Under the pieces are notes generated by a model. The model was not told the DNA's origin and ran no database searches. It saw only the letters and a program-made list of their open reading frames with translations. From positions 1 to 64,000 of the forward strand of contig CAYUPI010000018.1 in the NCBI GenBank assembly GCA_964446585.1: DNA of 64,000 bases, given 5' to 3'. Source of the DNA: CAYUPI01 sp964446585. Lineage in GTDB: Bacteria; Verrucomicrobiota; Verrucomicrobiia; Limisphaerales; UBA8199. Made by a program: the position numbers and the translations under genes. Shown piece by piece: positions 44,881 through 52,843 of this stretch (within the stretch, counting starts at the first letter, position 1; every line of letters starts with the position of its first letter).

Positions 44881-46010
44881 TGCGCTTTGACGTAATTCCG
44901 AGGTTCGAAGAAGTAGAGCAGGTGCGGCGGGTCTGAGGGAAAACCAAACAGGTTGGTTTCGAGCAGGTGGCCGCTGGTGCTGGTGCGGAATACCAGGCGG
45001 CCACTGCCGACGTTGCCGTTGGGCAGTTGCGGATAGCGGAAAATGAGCCGCAAGTCGTACAGGTTGGTCCGCATAACCCGGACAATATTGCCGTAGTTGA
45101 GGGTGTTGGTGTATTGAACGCTGTTGGTGGGAAAGCGACTCGGGTCAATCCAGCTCAGGTCATAATAGTTGGTTCCATAGGGGGCGCCATAAGGGGCGAG
45201 CTCCGTAATCAACCGGTAACTGAAGGCCAGGGCCTGAACGTCCGGGTTGTTCTGGGGAAATTTTTCGCTGGCATCACCGCTCATCGACCGCACAGAGGCC
45301 ACGATGTAATTGCTGCGAAAGAAGAGGCTGTTGGTGGAGCCAAACGGGACGAACCGGGGGGTGCTCAAGAGGCCGACGATTCCAAGCCCATTGGTCATCG
45401 GCCGGTAGTCGGGCTGACTGGAGCCATCGAACCAGGAGCCGGTGTAGGTGTAGATGTTGGTGTGGAACGACGGCTTCTTGAAGCCAGTATAGATGGCCCA
45501 ACTGTTGGTGATAGCGACGACGTAGTTGGTCAGGTCATCCAGGCCGCGCTCGCCATGGCGGATGGCGTCCAGGAAGACGCTGGCGTCCTGGCCGATCACC
45601 GTTTCCTCGCGGTTCTCGCGCTGGACGTTCATGCCGAGCGGCAGCACGCCGACAATCGCCGCCAGGGCAAACCCGATGACCGCCAGGCAAATGGCGATTT
45701 CGATCATCGTGAAGGCGGACCGCGAGTGAGGTGGCTTGTCGATGTGCAAGGCGGGTTTGGGAGCGGTCTGTGATTCCGATGCGAACTTCCCCCTCACCCC
45801 AACCCTCTCCCCAGGGGAGAGGGTGAATTGTCGCCCGCGCTGGTGGACAGACTGAGCGCTCGGGGTATCAGAGCGCGGCGCTGGTTTCTCCCTCTCCCTA
45901 AGGGTGAGGGGGAACAACGCGTGCGACGTAAAACGCAAAACCTCGGGCGCGGTCCTCATTCCGGATTCCGCGCTCCGCACTCCGCACTCCGCACTCCTGA
46001 ACGTTTTCAT
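44877..46010 (-). CDS. GspI/PilV-like pseudopilin with repeat-derived leader
   Basis: A 377-residue protein whose prepilin motif AFTMIEIAICLAVIGFALAA begins at residue 99 (F100 as +1, E104 at +5). The 98-residue leader contains a SAECGVRSAESG segment from CCGCACT heptamers and a FTLSPGERVGVRG segment from a palindromic repeat. The start is coupled (ATGA) with the upstream gene, so this long leader is probably real. The mature part (about 280 residues) is tyrosine-rich and typical of minor pseudopilins. It would assemble with the J- and K-like proteins. Confidence 0.75.
   Translation of the reverse strand: MKTFRSAECGVRSAESGMRTAPEVLRFTSHALFPLTLREREKPAPRSDTPSAQSVHQRGRQFTLSPGERVGVRGKFASESQTAPKPALHIDKPPHSRSAFTMIEIAICLAVIGFALAAIVGVLPLGMNVQRENREETVIGQDASVFLDAIRHGERGLDDLTNYVVAITNSWAIYTGFKKPSFHTNIYTYTGSWFDGSSQPDYRPMTNGLGIVGLLSTPRFVPFGSTNSLFFRSNYIVASVRSMSGDASEKFPQNNPDVQALAFSYRLITELAPYGAPYGTNYYDLSWIDPSRFPTNSVQYTNTLNYGNIVRVMRTNLYDLRLIFRYPQLPNGNVGSGRLVFRTSTSGHLLETNLFGFPSDPPHLLYFFEPRNYVKAQ
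45788..45824. repeat. Palindromic repeat of the CCCTCACCCC family
   Basis: The 11-base arms ACCCTCTCCCC (45802-45812) and GGGGAGAGGGT (45814-45824) flank a single A; CCCTCACCCC precedes them. This is the same family as 39707-39755. A degenerate half copy is at 45887-45912. Both lie inside the leader-coding region of the I-like pseudopilin gene. Confidence 0.7.
45961..45995. repeat. Tandem heptamer CCGCACT
   Basis: Five successive 7-bp units (CCGGATT, CCGCGCT, CCGCACT three times). On the minus strand they encode the SAECGVRSAESG region close to the N-terminus of the I-like pseudopilin. Confidence 0.8.
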
Positions 46011-46972
46011 TGGACTTGCGGGTGTTCCAGATGGGCGCGGCCGGTCAGCCCGTTGATGCTGACCACGTTGAAAGCGTTGGTGGTATTGCCGACCGGCGCT
46101 TCCTGAAGCGACATCTTACCGGTGCCCTTGCCGGTTTTCGGGTCGCGCTGAAAAAGTATCGGGCCCTTGGTCAAGGGGATCATCTCATTCTGCCCGCCGA
46201 TAATCTGGCCGAGATAGTCGAAAGCAATATATGGAACTGTGATATAAGGGGTGCCAGGAGCCGGTGGCGTGTCTTCCGCGGGAAACGGAATGTTGTTCGT
46301 GGTGCTGAAGCCATAGACCTGAAGCGCCAGAAATCGAGTGCCATCGAGATTGTTGGTATAAAGGTTCAGCATTGGCGCTGGGGAGCTGGCGGGCAGGCGG
46401 GGGCCGAATTTCTCGGGCGAAATGTACACGCCTTCCGGCAGGGTTTTCCACGGGCCCAGATAACGCGCCGTCGGCCGGCCCGGCTGATCGCCCAGACTGC
46501 GCGTGGAAACGAAGTTGTAGGCAATCATCTGCTTGTCGAACAGGTTCGTCGCCTTGGCCAGGTTGACGGCATCCAGTGAGGGGAACGCCGGATCGTTCCA
46601 GAAATTGGTCGGCACGAAGACCATATAAACGGTCGTGCGCTGGCTGATGGCCAGTTGGCGGGCGCGGCTGACGTCATCCAGCAACTGGCGCGTCGCCCCG
46701 GCCACCACATTGGGTTGGAAATTCTTGGCTACCGGAACGGCTAGGCCGGCCAAAATGCCGATGATCGAAATGACGACGAGAAGTTCGAGGAGTGTAAAGG
46801 CGGAGGCGGAAGGAGAGGGGCGAGGGGCGAGGGGCGAGGGGCGAGCGTGCTCCGTGTTTCGTGTTCCGTGATGCGTGAAACGTGAAACGTAAAACGTAAA
46901 ACGTAAAAGGTAAAACGTGAAACGCGGGACCTGGCGCGTCGCGCCCGATGGCCCGATTTTGAGTGAGTTCAT
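46007..46972 (-). CDS. GspH/FimT-like pseudopilin with repeat-derived leader
   Basis: A 321-residue protein in which the prepilin stalk SAFTLLELLVVISIIGILAG starts at residue 57 (F59 as +1, E63 at +5). Residues about 16-56 come from heptamer repeats (RFTFYLLRFTFYVSRFTHH and PSPLAPRPSPSA segments). The ATG lies two bases past the stop of the upstream gene, with GGAAG about 10 bases before it, so the long leader is likely real. The mature part has the GspH-type QLLDDVSRARQLAISQRTTVYMVFV helix-strand pair. It is a minor pseudopilin, translated in overlap with the I-like gene. Confidence 0.8.
   Translation of the reverse strand: MNSLKIGPSGATRQVPRFTFYLLRFTFYVSRFTHHGTRNTEHARPSPLAPRPSPSASAFTLLELLVVISIIGILAGLAVPVAKNFQPNVVAGATRQLLDDVSRARQLAISQRTTVYMVFVPTNFWNDPAFPSLDAVNLAKATNLFDKQMIAYNFVSTRSLGDQPGRPTARYLGPWKTLPEGVYISPEKFGPRLPASSPAPMLNLYTNNLDGTRFLALQVYGFSTTNNIPFPAEDTPPAPGTPYITVPYIAFDYLGQIIGGQNEMIPLTKGPILFQRDPKTGKGTGKMSLQEAPVGNTTNAFNVVSINGLTGRAHLEHPQVQ
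46817..46922. repeat. Two heptamer arrays, GGGGCGA and CGTRAAA
   Basis: Four copies of GGGGCGA at 46817-46844, then ten 7-bp units at 46853-46922 (CGTGTTT, CGTGTTC, CGTGATG, CGTGAAA twice, CGTAAAA three times, GGTAAAA, CGTGAAA). Both arrays sit in the 5' coding region of the H-like pseudopilin gene, upstream of the prepilin motif. Confidence 0.9.
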
Positions 46973-46974
46973 AA

Positions 46975-48126
46975 CTACTGCTTCCAGCTCAGGACGTTGT
47001 CCTTGTTCGCTCCCTGGTTGGCGGGTGAAAGTGGATTGATGCTTTTGTCAGGCCCGGCCGACCAAACCATGACTTTGCCGTTATACTCGTAGTTGTCGCC
47101 GGCGCCATTGGGATCCTTCGAATTGAACAACCCGAAATAGCCGGATTGTTTGCCCACTTGCTGTTGCGAGACTTTGGCCAGGCGATAGAAAGCGTCCCTG
47201 CACTTCTCGTCGTTGTTGATGTCCACGGTGATGATGTAAGGATTTCCCCAGGGATCGCGGTAAGCGCCATCGATGCCGACGCCCGGTGAATTGGTGTCGC
47301 CGGACATATGCGCATTAAGAAACGCAGTCCGTTGCGGGTTCTTAACGTGGCCTTTGTTCACAGTGGCCAGCCCGCTCCCATACGTCTCCAAATCGAGCAG
47401 GACCGCCATAATCTCGGCATTGTTCGTTTGGTACTGGCCGGGGGCGCTCGTGCGCGGAGTCAAAACCTGCTGCAAACCGCCGGAGAAAGGCGGCAGACCG
47501 AACGTCCCGTAGGTGAAGTCCTCACCGGGTTGCGCGGCGGAGGCGGCATTCATCGCACCGCTGGTTACCGGAAACCGGCTGTAGGCCGACTCGTATTCGT
47601 GAATCGCCCGTTCGATGGCGCCCTCCTGGACACCCGCATTCTTGGTCAGGACCCTGACCTTGACTTTGCTGAGCACGGGCAGGAGCATCGCCGCCAGGAT
47701 GGCAATGATGCTGATGACTACCAGGAGTTCGATCAGCGTGAAGGCGCCGCGCAGCGCGTGCGATTTGCGGCGAGGTTTTTCCTTAAGATTCGAGGGGAAG
47801 ATCGACAGAACAGTAACCTTGGAGCCGGCAGTGAGGCGATCAAGCCAGTTCGAGCCGCACTGCGCCCGACTCATTGACTGACCCCAACGGCTTGGCGGCG
47901 GTGCAACCGACCGGTACGCCCGCCGGGAATGTAATCCTGGCAGGCGGGACGATTGTCCCTCGACTGACAACAAACCGCCTCGGGAGATGGCTTCGGGAGC
48001 ATGGAACTTGTTTCCACGGCGCGTGACGGGTTGAAGTCGCACCATAATTTGGGGGGCCCAGGCGCAATCGAGCCAATCGATCGGCACCGATGTTTCTGTT
48101 GATGGTGGTTTTTGAGTAGCAGCCAT
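46975..48126 (-). CDS. GspG-like pseudopilin with long leader
   Basis: A 383-residue protein in which the prepilin motif AFTLIELLVVISIIAILAAM starts at residue 128 (F129 as +1, E133 at +5). The mature half resembles a GspG major pseudopilin: the YRDPWGNPYIITVDINND stretch is the typical calcium-loop area of these proteins. The leader is unusually long; a later ATG at 47874 would shorten it to 44 residues, and neither can be ruled out. It is the second G-like gene of the operon, 22 bases after the first. Confidence 0.8.
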   Translation of the reverse strand: MAATQKPPSTETSVPIDWLDCAWAPQIMVRLQPVTRRGNKFHAPEAISRGGLLSVEGQSSRLPGLHSRRAYRSVAPPPSRWGQSMSRAQCGSNWLDRLTAGSKVTVLSIFPSNLKEKPRRKSHALRGAFTLIELLVVISIIAILAAMLLPVLSKVKVRVLTKNAGVQEGAIERAIHEYESAYSRFPVTSGAMNAASAAQPGEDFTYGTFGLPPFSGGLQQVLTPRTSAPGQYQTNNAEIMAVLLDLETYGSGLATVNKGHVKNPQRTAFLNAHMSGDTNSPGVGIDGAYRDPWGNPYIITVDINNDEKCRDAFYRLAKVSQQQVGKQSGYFGLFNSKDPNGAGDNYEYNGKVMVWSAGPDKSINPLSPANQGANKDNVLSWKQ

Positions 48127-48148
48127 AAGCCGGAAGCGCGGAGCGCGG

Positions 48149-48922
48149 TTAATATGGGTTATGCGAATTGATTCGTACCGGTTGCTTGCTCCAGTTGGAG
48201 ATCAAGAAGATTTTCGAGCCAATGTTGACCTCGATCCAAAGATCGAACGAGTTCGGATTGTTTGTCGGCGACGAAGAATTGTATCGCCACGGATTCAGCG
48301 TGGGCGGGTTGGCGCCCGGGATGGGATCGAAATTGAAGGGCGCGGGACCTTGCTGCCAGGGAACGCCAATCAGAAGGTTTAAGTCGGTGCCTTTGAATTT
48401 GACCTTGCCGACTTGTGTGGACTTCAGCCCGGTGAAATAGTTACGAGCTGCCGAGCCTTCGTCGCCCCCTCCGCCGCCGGCCGAAGAGTTGACGAAGCCC
48501 TTCACGTTAGGCCCGAAAGCGCCGCTTTGCAGCATTGCCTGGGAAATCTGCGCGCTGCCATCCTTGGTCGTATAGAGGCCGTTGCTCAAGGTAGTCCCCA
48601 GCAACTCATAGAACAATTGGTTGACGGCAACATTGTCCGGATTATCCGGCGGATAATGGCCTAGCTTATCCTTGTAGCGTTCGATGGCGGTTTCAATTTG
48701 CACCAGTTCTGTCTTCGCTCGGTTCTTCGTACGTGTTGCGTGCACGGCGGCGGTGACGGGGAAGATCAGGCTCGCCAGAATGGCGATGACGGAAATGACC
48801 ACCAGGAGCTCAATGAGAGTGAAAGCGAAGGGCGAGGGACGATGGACGAGGGGCGAGAGGCGAAGGGAGCGCGCTGCGCTCGTTCGCTGTTCCCGACTTT
48901 CGAAATAGTTATGATTGTTCAT
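48149..48922 (-). CDS. GspG-like pseudopilin, first gene of the pseudopilin operon
   Basis: A 257-residue pseudopilin. The leader of 33 residues ends in PSPFA before FTLIELLVVISVIAILASL (F34 as +1, E38 at +5). The mature part has the GspG features AIERYKDKLGHYPPDN and a C-terminal calcium-loop-like WIEVNIGSKIFLISNW. Residues about 18-32 of the leader come from a heptamer repeat. It opens the gene run G-G-H-I-J-K and is transcribed away from the toxin-antitoxin pair's 3' end by only 9 bases. Confidence 0.8.
   Translation of the reverse strand: MNNHNYFESREQRTSAARSLRLSPLVHRPSPFAFTLIELLVVISVIAILASLIFPVTAAVHATRTKNRAKTELVQIETAIERYKDKLGHYPPDNPDNVAVNQLFYELLGTTLSNGLYTTKDGSAQISQAMLQSGAFGPNVKGFVNSSAGGGGGDEGSAARNYFTGLKSTQVGKVKFKGTDLNLLIGVPWQQGPAPFNFDPIPGANPPTLNPWRYNSSSPTNNPNSFDLWIEVNIGSKIFLISNWSKQPVRINSHNPY
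48830..48871. repeat. Tandem heptamer GGGCGAG
   Basis: Six 7-bp units (GGGCGAG, GGACGAT, GGACGAG, GGGCGAG, AGGCGAA, GGGAGCG). On the minus strand they encode RLSPLVHRPSPF, immediately before the AFTLIELL motif of the first G-like pseudopilin. Confidence 0.8.
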
Positions 48923-48931
48923 AGCCTATAT

Positions 48932-49207
48932 TCACCGCTCCCGGACTTCCTGCTCCATCCGTTCGCTGAGCCACTGTTTCATCATGCTTTGGTAATTTAG
49001 AAAGCGAGAACGGGCCAGGCGCTTGATCCGCGCCAACATGCGCGGGTCGATTCGCAGCGTGATGGTCACCGACTCGGCACTTTCGCTGGCGCCCGCCACC
49101 GCGCCTTCCATCAGCCGCACATCAGGCTTGTTCTCAGCCCAAAAGCCGGCCTCGGCCTCTTCGCTGTCGAAGATCGGCACGTCTTCCCAATTTGCCAAAG
49201 CGCGCAT
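48932..49207 (-). CDS. BrnA/CopG-type antitoxin
   Basis: A 91-residue antitoxin candidate. The N-terminal half is acidic and likely binds the toxin (DVPIFDSEEAEAGFWAEN). The C-terminal half has the ribbon-helix-helix pattern SVTITLRIDPRMLARIKRLA followed by YQSMMKQWLSERM, as in the CopG-type antitoxin of type II toxin-antitoxin systems. The ATG at 49207 is preferred because it follows the toxin gene directly; a longer version would start within the toxin gene. It would also repress its own promoter. Confidence 0.75.
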   Translation of the reverse strand: MRALANWEDVPIFDSEEAEAGFWAENKPDVRLMEGAVAGASESAESVTITLRIDPRMLARIKRLARSRFLNYQSMMKQWLSERMEQEVRER

Positions 49208-49217
49208 CGTGTTTTGG

Positions 49218-49505
49218 TTACTTAGCAAGTGTCTGATCCAATTTACGCTGGTAGAAGAACCGCTCTTCGGGCTCGAAAGGGCGGGCGTAAATGACCCGAA
49301 TCTGCTTCCCGTTTGTGCGATACACGGTGAAGATGCCAATCCCACCCGCCGACATCCCCAGGTTAAAGAACCTCGTCTGCGCCGAAAAGCGGGGTGAATC
49401 CGGCAACAACCGAACCGCGAAGGCGTCTTCGAACGATTCTTCGATTTCCTGCAGCGTCAAAGAGCTATCGAGATTGAAGGGCGGGTTGTTCCAATCAAAC
49501 TCCAT
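49218..49505 (-). CDS. BrnT-like toxin
   Basis: A 95-residue protein in the position of a BrnT ribonuclease toxin, upstream of the antitoxin with a 10-base gap, which is the BrnT-BrnA order. The sequence MEFDWNNPPFNLDSSLTLQE, the GIFTVYRTNGKQIRVIYARP core strands and the basic C-terminus RFFYQRKLDQ fit a BrnT fold, but similarity is modest. RNA cleavage is the known role of the family. The 49506-49821 gap upstream contains a heptamer repeat. Confidence 0.65.
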   Translation of the reverse strand: MEFDWNNPPFNLDSSLTLQEIEESFEDAFAVRLLPDSPRFSAQTRFFNLGMSAGGIGIFTVYRTNGKQIRVIYARPFEPEERFFYQRKLDQTLAK

Positions 49506-49689
49506 AAAGTAGGCTGGAATGTAATTTCAACGCCCATGCAATGTCTTTACTTTGTATTTACACGGACCTTGATGGGGTGTCAATGGCTTTTTTGAACTTT
49601 TTTTGCGAAAACTTGGATTCTAGGTCGTTTTGCAATGAAAGTCGTCCTTTGCGGGCAAGGCTGAAAAGCCGTTGAGCTTGCAACCCCCC

Positions 49690-49797
49690 AAATATCAAAT
49701 CCCAAGTTTCCCCCCAACCCGAGCATACTCGGACCGGCTTGGAGCTTGGGATTTGCGCTTTGTTTGGGATTTGGCGTCTGGGATTTGGCGTTTTTCC
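49690..49797. repeat. Inverted heptamer repeat with 4-nt spacer
   Basis: Left units AAATATC, AAATCCC, AAGTTTC (49690-49710); right units CTTGGAG, CTTGGGA, TTTGCGC, spacer TTTG (49759-49762), TTTGGGA, TTTGGCG, TCTGGGA, TTTGGCG, TTTTTCC (to 49797). The spacer interrupts the run just as in the elements at 43801 and 27059. It lies between the stop of the PilC-type gene and the start of the toxin gene. The remaining AT-rich stretch 49506-49689 holds nothing else recognisable. Confidence 0.75.
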
Positions 49798-49821
49798 ACC
49801 TTTGTCACCTGGAGCCTGCGA

Positions 49822-51129
49822 TCAATCCTCGCCCTTCTTGCCGCCTTCTGAGCCGCCGACTCGGTTCATGAGGTCAATGAGTGGCAGAAACATAGCAATG
49901 ACGATGCTGCCAACAACGACGGCGAGAAAGACGATCATAATAGGTTCGAGCAAAGAGGTCATGGCGGCGACCGCGTTATCCACCTCCTCGTCATAGTTGT
50001 CGGCGATCTTAAGAAGCATTTCGGGCAGCGCACCGGTTTGTTCGCCGACGTCCACCATGCTGATGACCATGGGCGGGAAGACGCCGGAGGCCTCGAGCGG
50101 CGCGGTGATCGTTTCGCCTTCCTTAACGCTTTCATGAACGGCGCCGACGGCGTTGCCGACGATGACGTTGCCGGCGGTTTCTTTGACGATGGTGAGCGCT
50201 TGCAGAATCGGGACGCCGCTGCTGACGAGGGTGCCGAGCGTCCGGGTGAACCGCGAGATGGCGACTTTGCTGACGACCGGCCCAACCACGGGCATCTTGA
50301 GTTTGAACTTGTCCCAAACGCGGCGGCCGAATTTGGTGCGCTTGAACAGCATGAACAGCACGACGAAGACGGCCAGGCAGCCCATAGTCACCAGGATATG
50401 GTCTTTGATCGCGCGGCTAATGCCGAGGACCAGGCGGGTGAAAGCGGGCAACTGCGCGCCCTCGGCCATGCCGATGAAGACCTGCTCAAAGGAAGGCACT
50501 ACCCGGACCATCAGGATGATCAAAATGCCCGTCGCGACGATCAGCACGGCGACAGGATAAAACATGGCGGCGATGACCTTGCCTTTGATTTTCTGCGCCT
50601 TTTCCATGAATTCGGACAAACGCGTCAGTACGACTTCGAGCACGCCGCCCAGTTCGCCCGCTTTGACCATGTTTACGAAGAGGCGATTGAAGACTTTCGG
50701 ATGCTGCGCCAGCGCCTCGGAGAAGGTGCTGCCGCCTTCGATGGACAGCGCCAGGTCGCTGATGATGGATCTGAGCGTGGGATTCTTCTCCTGTTTCTCC
50801 AACACCCGCAAGCCGCGCAACAGGGGCAAACCGGCATCGACGAGCGTGGCCAACTGGCGGGTGAAGGTGGTGAGGGTCTTGGATTTAACTTTGCCGCTCA
50901 GGCCAGGGATCTTGATCTGAATGTTCATCCCCCCGCCCTTCTTGCCGGCTTTCCCTGGCTTGGCCTTGCGCTCGGGCTTTTCCTTTACCTTCTCGACCTC
51001 GACGATGCGCGTGGGGAACAGTCCCATCTCCTTGACGCGACCGATGGCCTCGTTCTGGCTGCCAACTTCGAGGGTGCCTTTGGTCTCCTTGCCATGCGCA
51101 TCCATGGCCACGTAGCTGAATTTTGGCAT
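49822..51129 (-). CDS. GspF/PilC inner membrane platform protein
   Basis: A 435-residue platform protein of the type II secretion/type IV pilus machine. The N-terminal MPKFSYVAMDAHGKETKG is typical. A Lys/Gly-rich linker (about 60-75) is followed by two T2SSF domains, each starting with FTRQLATLVDAGLPLLRGL and FTRTLGTLVSSGVPILQAL, and three membrane segments. ATP hydrolysis by the partner ATPases rotates or shifts this protein to extrude pilin subunits. An upstream ATG at 51174 adds 15 residues that belong to the preceding gene. It starts 1 base after the GspE stop. Confidence 0.9.
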   Translation of the reverse strand: MPKFSYVAMDAHGKETKGTLEVGSQNEAIGRVKEMGLFPTRIVEVEKVKEKPERKAKPGKAGKKGGGMNIQIKIPGLSGKVKSKTLTTFTRQLATLVDAGLPLLRGLRVLEKQEKNPTLRSIISDLALSIEGGSTFSEALAQHPKVFNRLFVNMVKAGELGGVLEVVLTRLSEFMEKAQKIKGKVIAAMFYPVAVLIVATGILIILMVRVVPSFEQVFIGMAEGAQLPAFTRLVLGISRAIKDHILVTMGCLAVFVVLFMLFKRTKFGRRVWDKFKLKMPVVGPVVSKVAISRFTRTLGTLVSSGVPILQALTIVKETAGNVIVGNAVGAVHESVKEGETITAPLEASGVFPPMVISMVDVGEQTGALPEMLLKIADNYDEEVDNAVAAMTSLLEPIMIVFLAVVVGSIVIAMFLPLIDLMNRVGGSEGGKKGED

Positions 51130-51130
51130 A

Positions 51131-52837
51131 TCAGGTATATTTAACGACTTCTTCGATCGAGGTATCGCCGTCAAAAATGCTGCGCAGCCCGTCTTCGCGG
51201 AGGGTCACCATGCCCAACTCAATGGCTTTCTGGCGCATCACGACCGTGGGCGCACGCTCGTTGATCAGCGCGCGGATCGCGTCGTTGATGACCAACAGTT
51301 CAAAGATGCCTTTGCGTCCTTTGTAGCCGGTGTCGTTGCAGGAGGAGCAGCCGCGCCCGTAGTAAAAGACCTTTTCTCCAAGGTCATGGGGCGAAAGGTT
51401 CAGCAGCGCCAACTGGGTTTCGGTGGGCTCGAACGGCGTGCGGCAGTTCTTGCAAATGGTCCGAACCAGGCGCTGGCCAATGACTGCCACCAGTGTCGAG
51501 GAAATCAGGAAGGGCTCGACGCCCATATCGATCATGCGGGTGACGGCGCCCGGGGCGTCATTGGTGTGGAGCGTGCTGAGCACCAGGTGGCCCGTCAGCG
51601 AGGCCTGGATGGAGATCTGGGCCGTTTCCAGGTCGCGCATTTCACCCACCATGATAATGTCCGGGTCCTGGCGCAGGAAGGAGCGCAGGGCTTTGCTGAA
51701 TGTCAGCCCCACGCTTTCGTTGATCGCCACTTGCATAATGCCTTCAATGTCGTATTCGACCGGGTCTTCGGCGGTCAGTAGCTTGGAGTCGATCATGTTG
51801 ACACGGCGCAAGCAGGAATAAAGGGTGGTGGTTTTGCCGCAACCGGTCGGGCCGGTAACAATGACGATGCCATTGGGCCGCTGGATGGCCTCGAGGGTGT
51901 AATCGTACAGGTACTTGGGGAATCCGAGCGATTCGATCTCGAGATTGACCGCGGTGCGGTCCAGCACGCGCAACACGACCGACTCGCCGAACTGTGTGGG
52001 CAGGGTGGAGACGCGCAAATCGATCACGCGATTACCCATGGGAAAAGTAATGCGGCCGTCTTGCGGCAGTCGGCGTTCGGAAATATTCAGGTTGGACATC
52101 ACTTTGAGGCGCGAGATGACCGGCAGCGCCAGGTGCTTCGGCGGCGGGGACATTTCGTAAAGCGCACCATCAACGCGGTAGCGGATGCGGAACTCGGTCT
52201 CGAACGGCTCAAAATGGATGTCACTGGCGCGATCCTGAACGGCTTGAAAGACCACCAGGTTGACGAAGCGGACAATCGGCGCGTCGTTGGCCAGGCCTTC
52301 GAGCAAGGCGGCATCATCGGTGGCCTCCGCGGCGCTGGCTTCCCGGGCAATCTCTCTGTCCGCGCCCAATTCCTTGAGGATGTCCGAAACGCTTTCGCTG
52401 TCCTCGGGATAAAACTTATCGATCGCTTTCCGGATGGCCGCCGGATCGGCGACGACGAGTTGGATGTCTTTCTTGACGATGAAGCCCAGTTCGTCAATGC
52501 GGGCGGGATTCAGCGGGTCAACCAGGGCGATCTGCAGGGTCCCGTTCTCCAGGTTCAGCGGCAGGCATTCGTACATCCGGACGGTATTGGCCGGGATGGT
52601 TTGCAGCAACTGCTGCGAGAGGTCCAGCTCGCGAAACGAGACGACTTTGGTGCCCAGGTGGTCCGCCATCACCTGCAGGACGGTGTCCAGGTCCATCACG
52701 CCGAAGTCCTGGAGAATCTGGACGACCGGCTTGCCGCTGCGCTTGAACTCCGCGGCCACCTCCTCGTACTGCAAATCGTCGATCAGGTTCCGTTCCTTGA
52801 TCAGCGACAGCAACGGACTATGGACTTCTTCCGGCAT
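51131..52837 (-). CDS. GspE/PilB-type assembly ATPase (second of three)
   Basis: A 568-residue assembly ATPase: MshEN domain (about 20-140), nucleotide-binding core with Walker A GPTGCGKT (329-336, with Cys in place of the usual Ser), Asp box TAEDPVEYD, Walker B IIMVGEMRDLET and His box STLHTNDA. Four zinc-binding cysteines (CKNC and CSSC) are near the C-terminus. The order of pilT and the platform gene after it makes this the best candidate partner of the GspF/PilC at 49822. Confidence 0.9.
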   Translation of the reverse strand: MPEEVHSPLLSLIKERNLIDDLQYEEVAAEFKRSGKPVVQILQDFGVMDLDTVLQVMADHLGTKVVSFRELDLSQQLLQTIPANTVRMYECLPLNLENGTLQIALVDPLNPARIDELGFIVKKDIQLVVADPAAIRKAIDKFYPEDSESVSDILKELGADREIAREASAAEATDDAALLEGLANDAPIVRFVNLVVFQAVQDRASDIHFEPFETEFRIRYRVDGALYEMSPPPKHLALPVISRLKVMSNLNISERRLPQDGRITFPMGNRVIDLRVSTLPTQFGESVVLRVLDRTAVNLEIESLGFPKYLYDYTLEAIQRPNGIVIVTGPTGCGKTTTLYSCLRRVNMIDSKLLTAEDPVEYDIEGIMQVAINESVGLTFSKALRSFLRQDPDIIMVGEMRDLETAQISIQASLTGHLVLSTLHTNDAPGAVTRMIDMGVEPFLISSTLVAVIGQRLVRTICKNCRTPFEPTETQLALLNLSPHDLGEKVFYYGRGCSSCNDTGYKGRKGIFELLVINDAIRALINERAPTVVMRQKAIELGMVTLREDGLRSIFDGDTSIEEVVKYT

Positions 52838-52843
52838 ACTGCG

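Noticed and set aside
43764..46922. A possible CRISPR array from the regularly spaced short repeats
   Set aside because: Units are 7 bp and contiguous, without unique spacers, and no cas genes are present.
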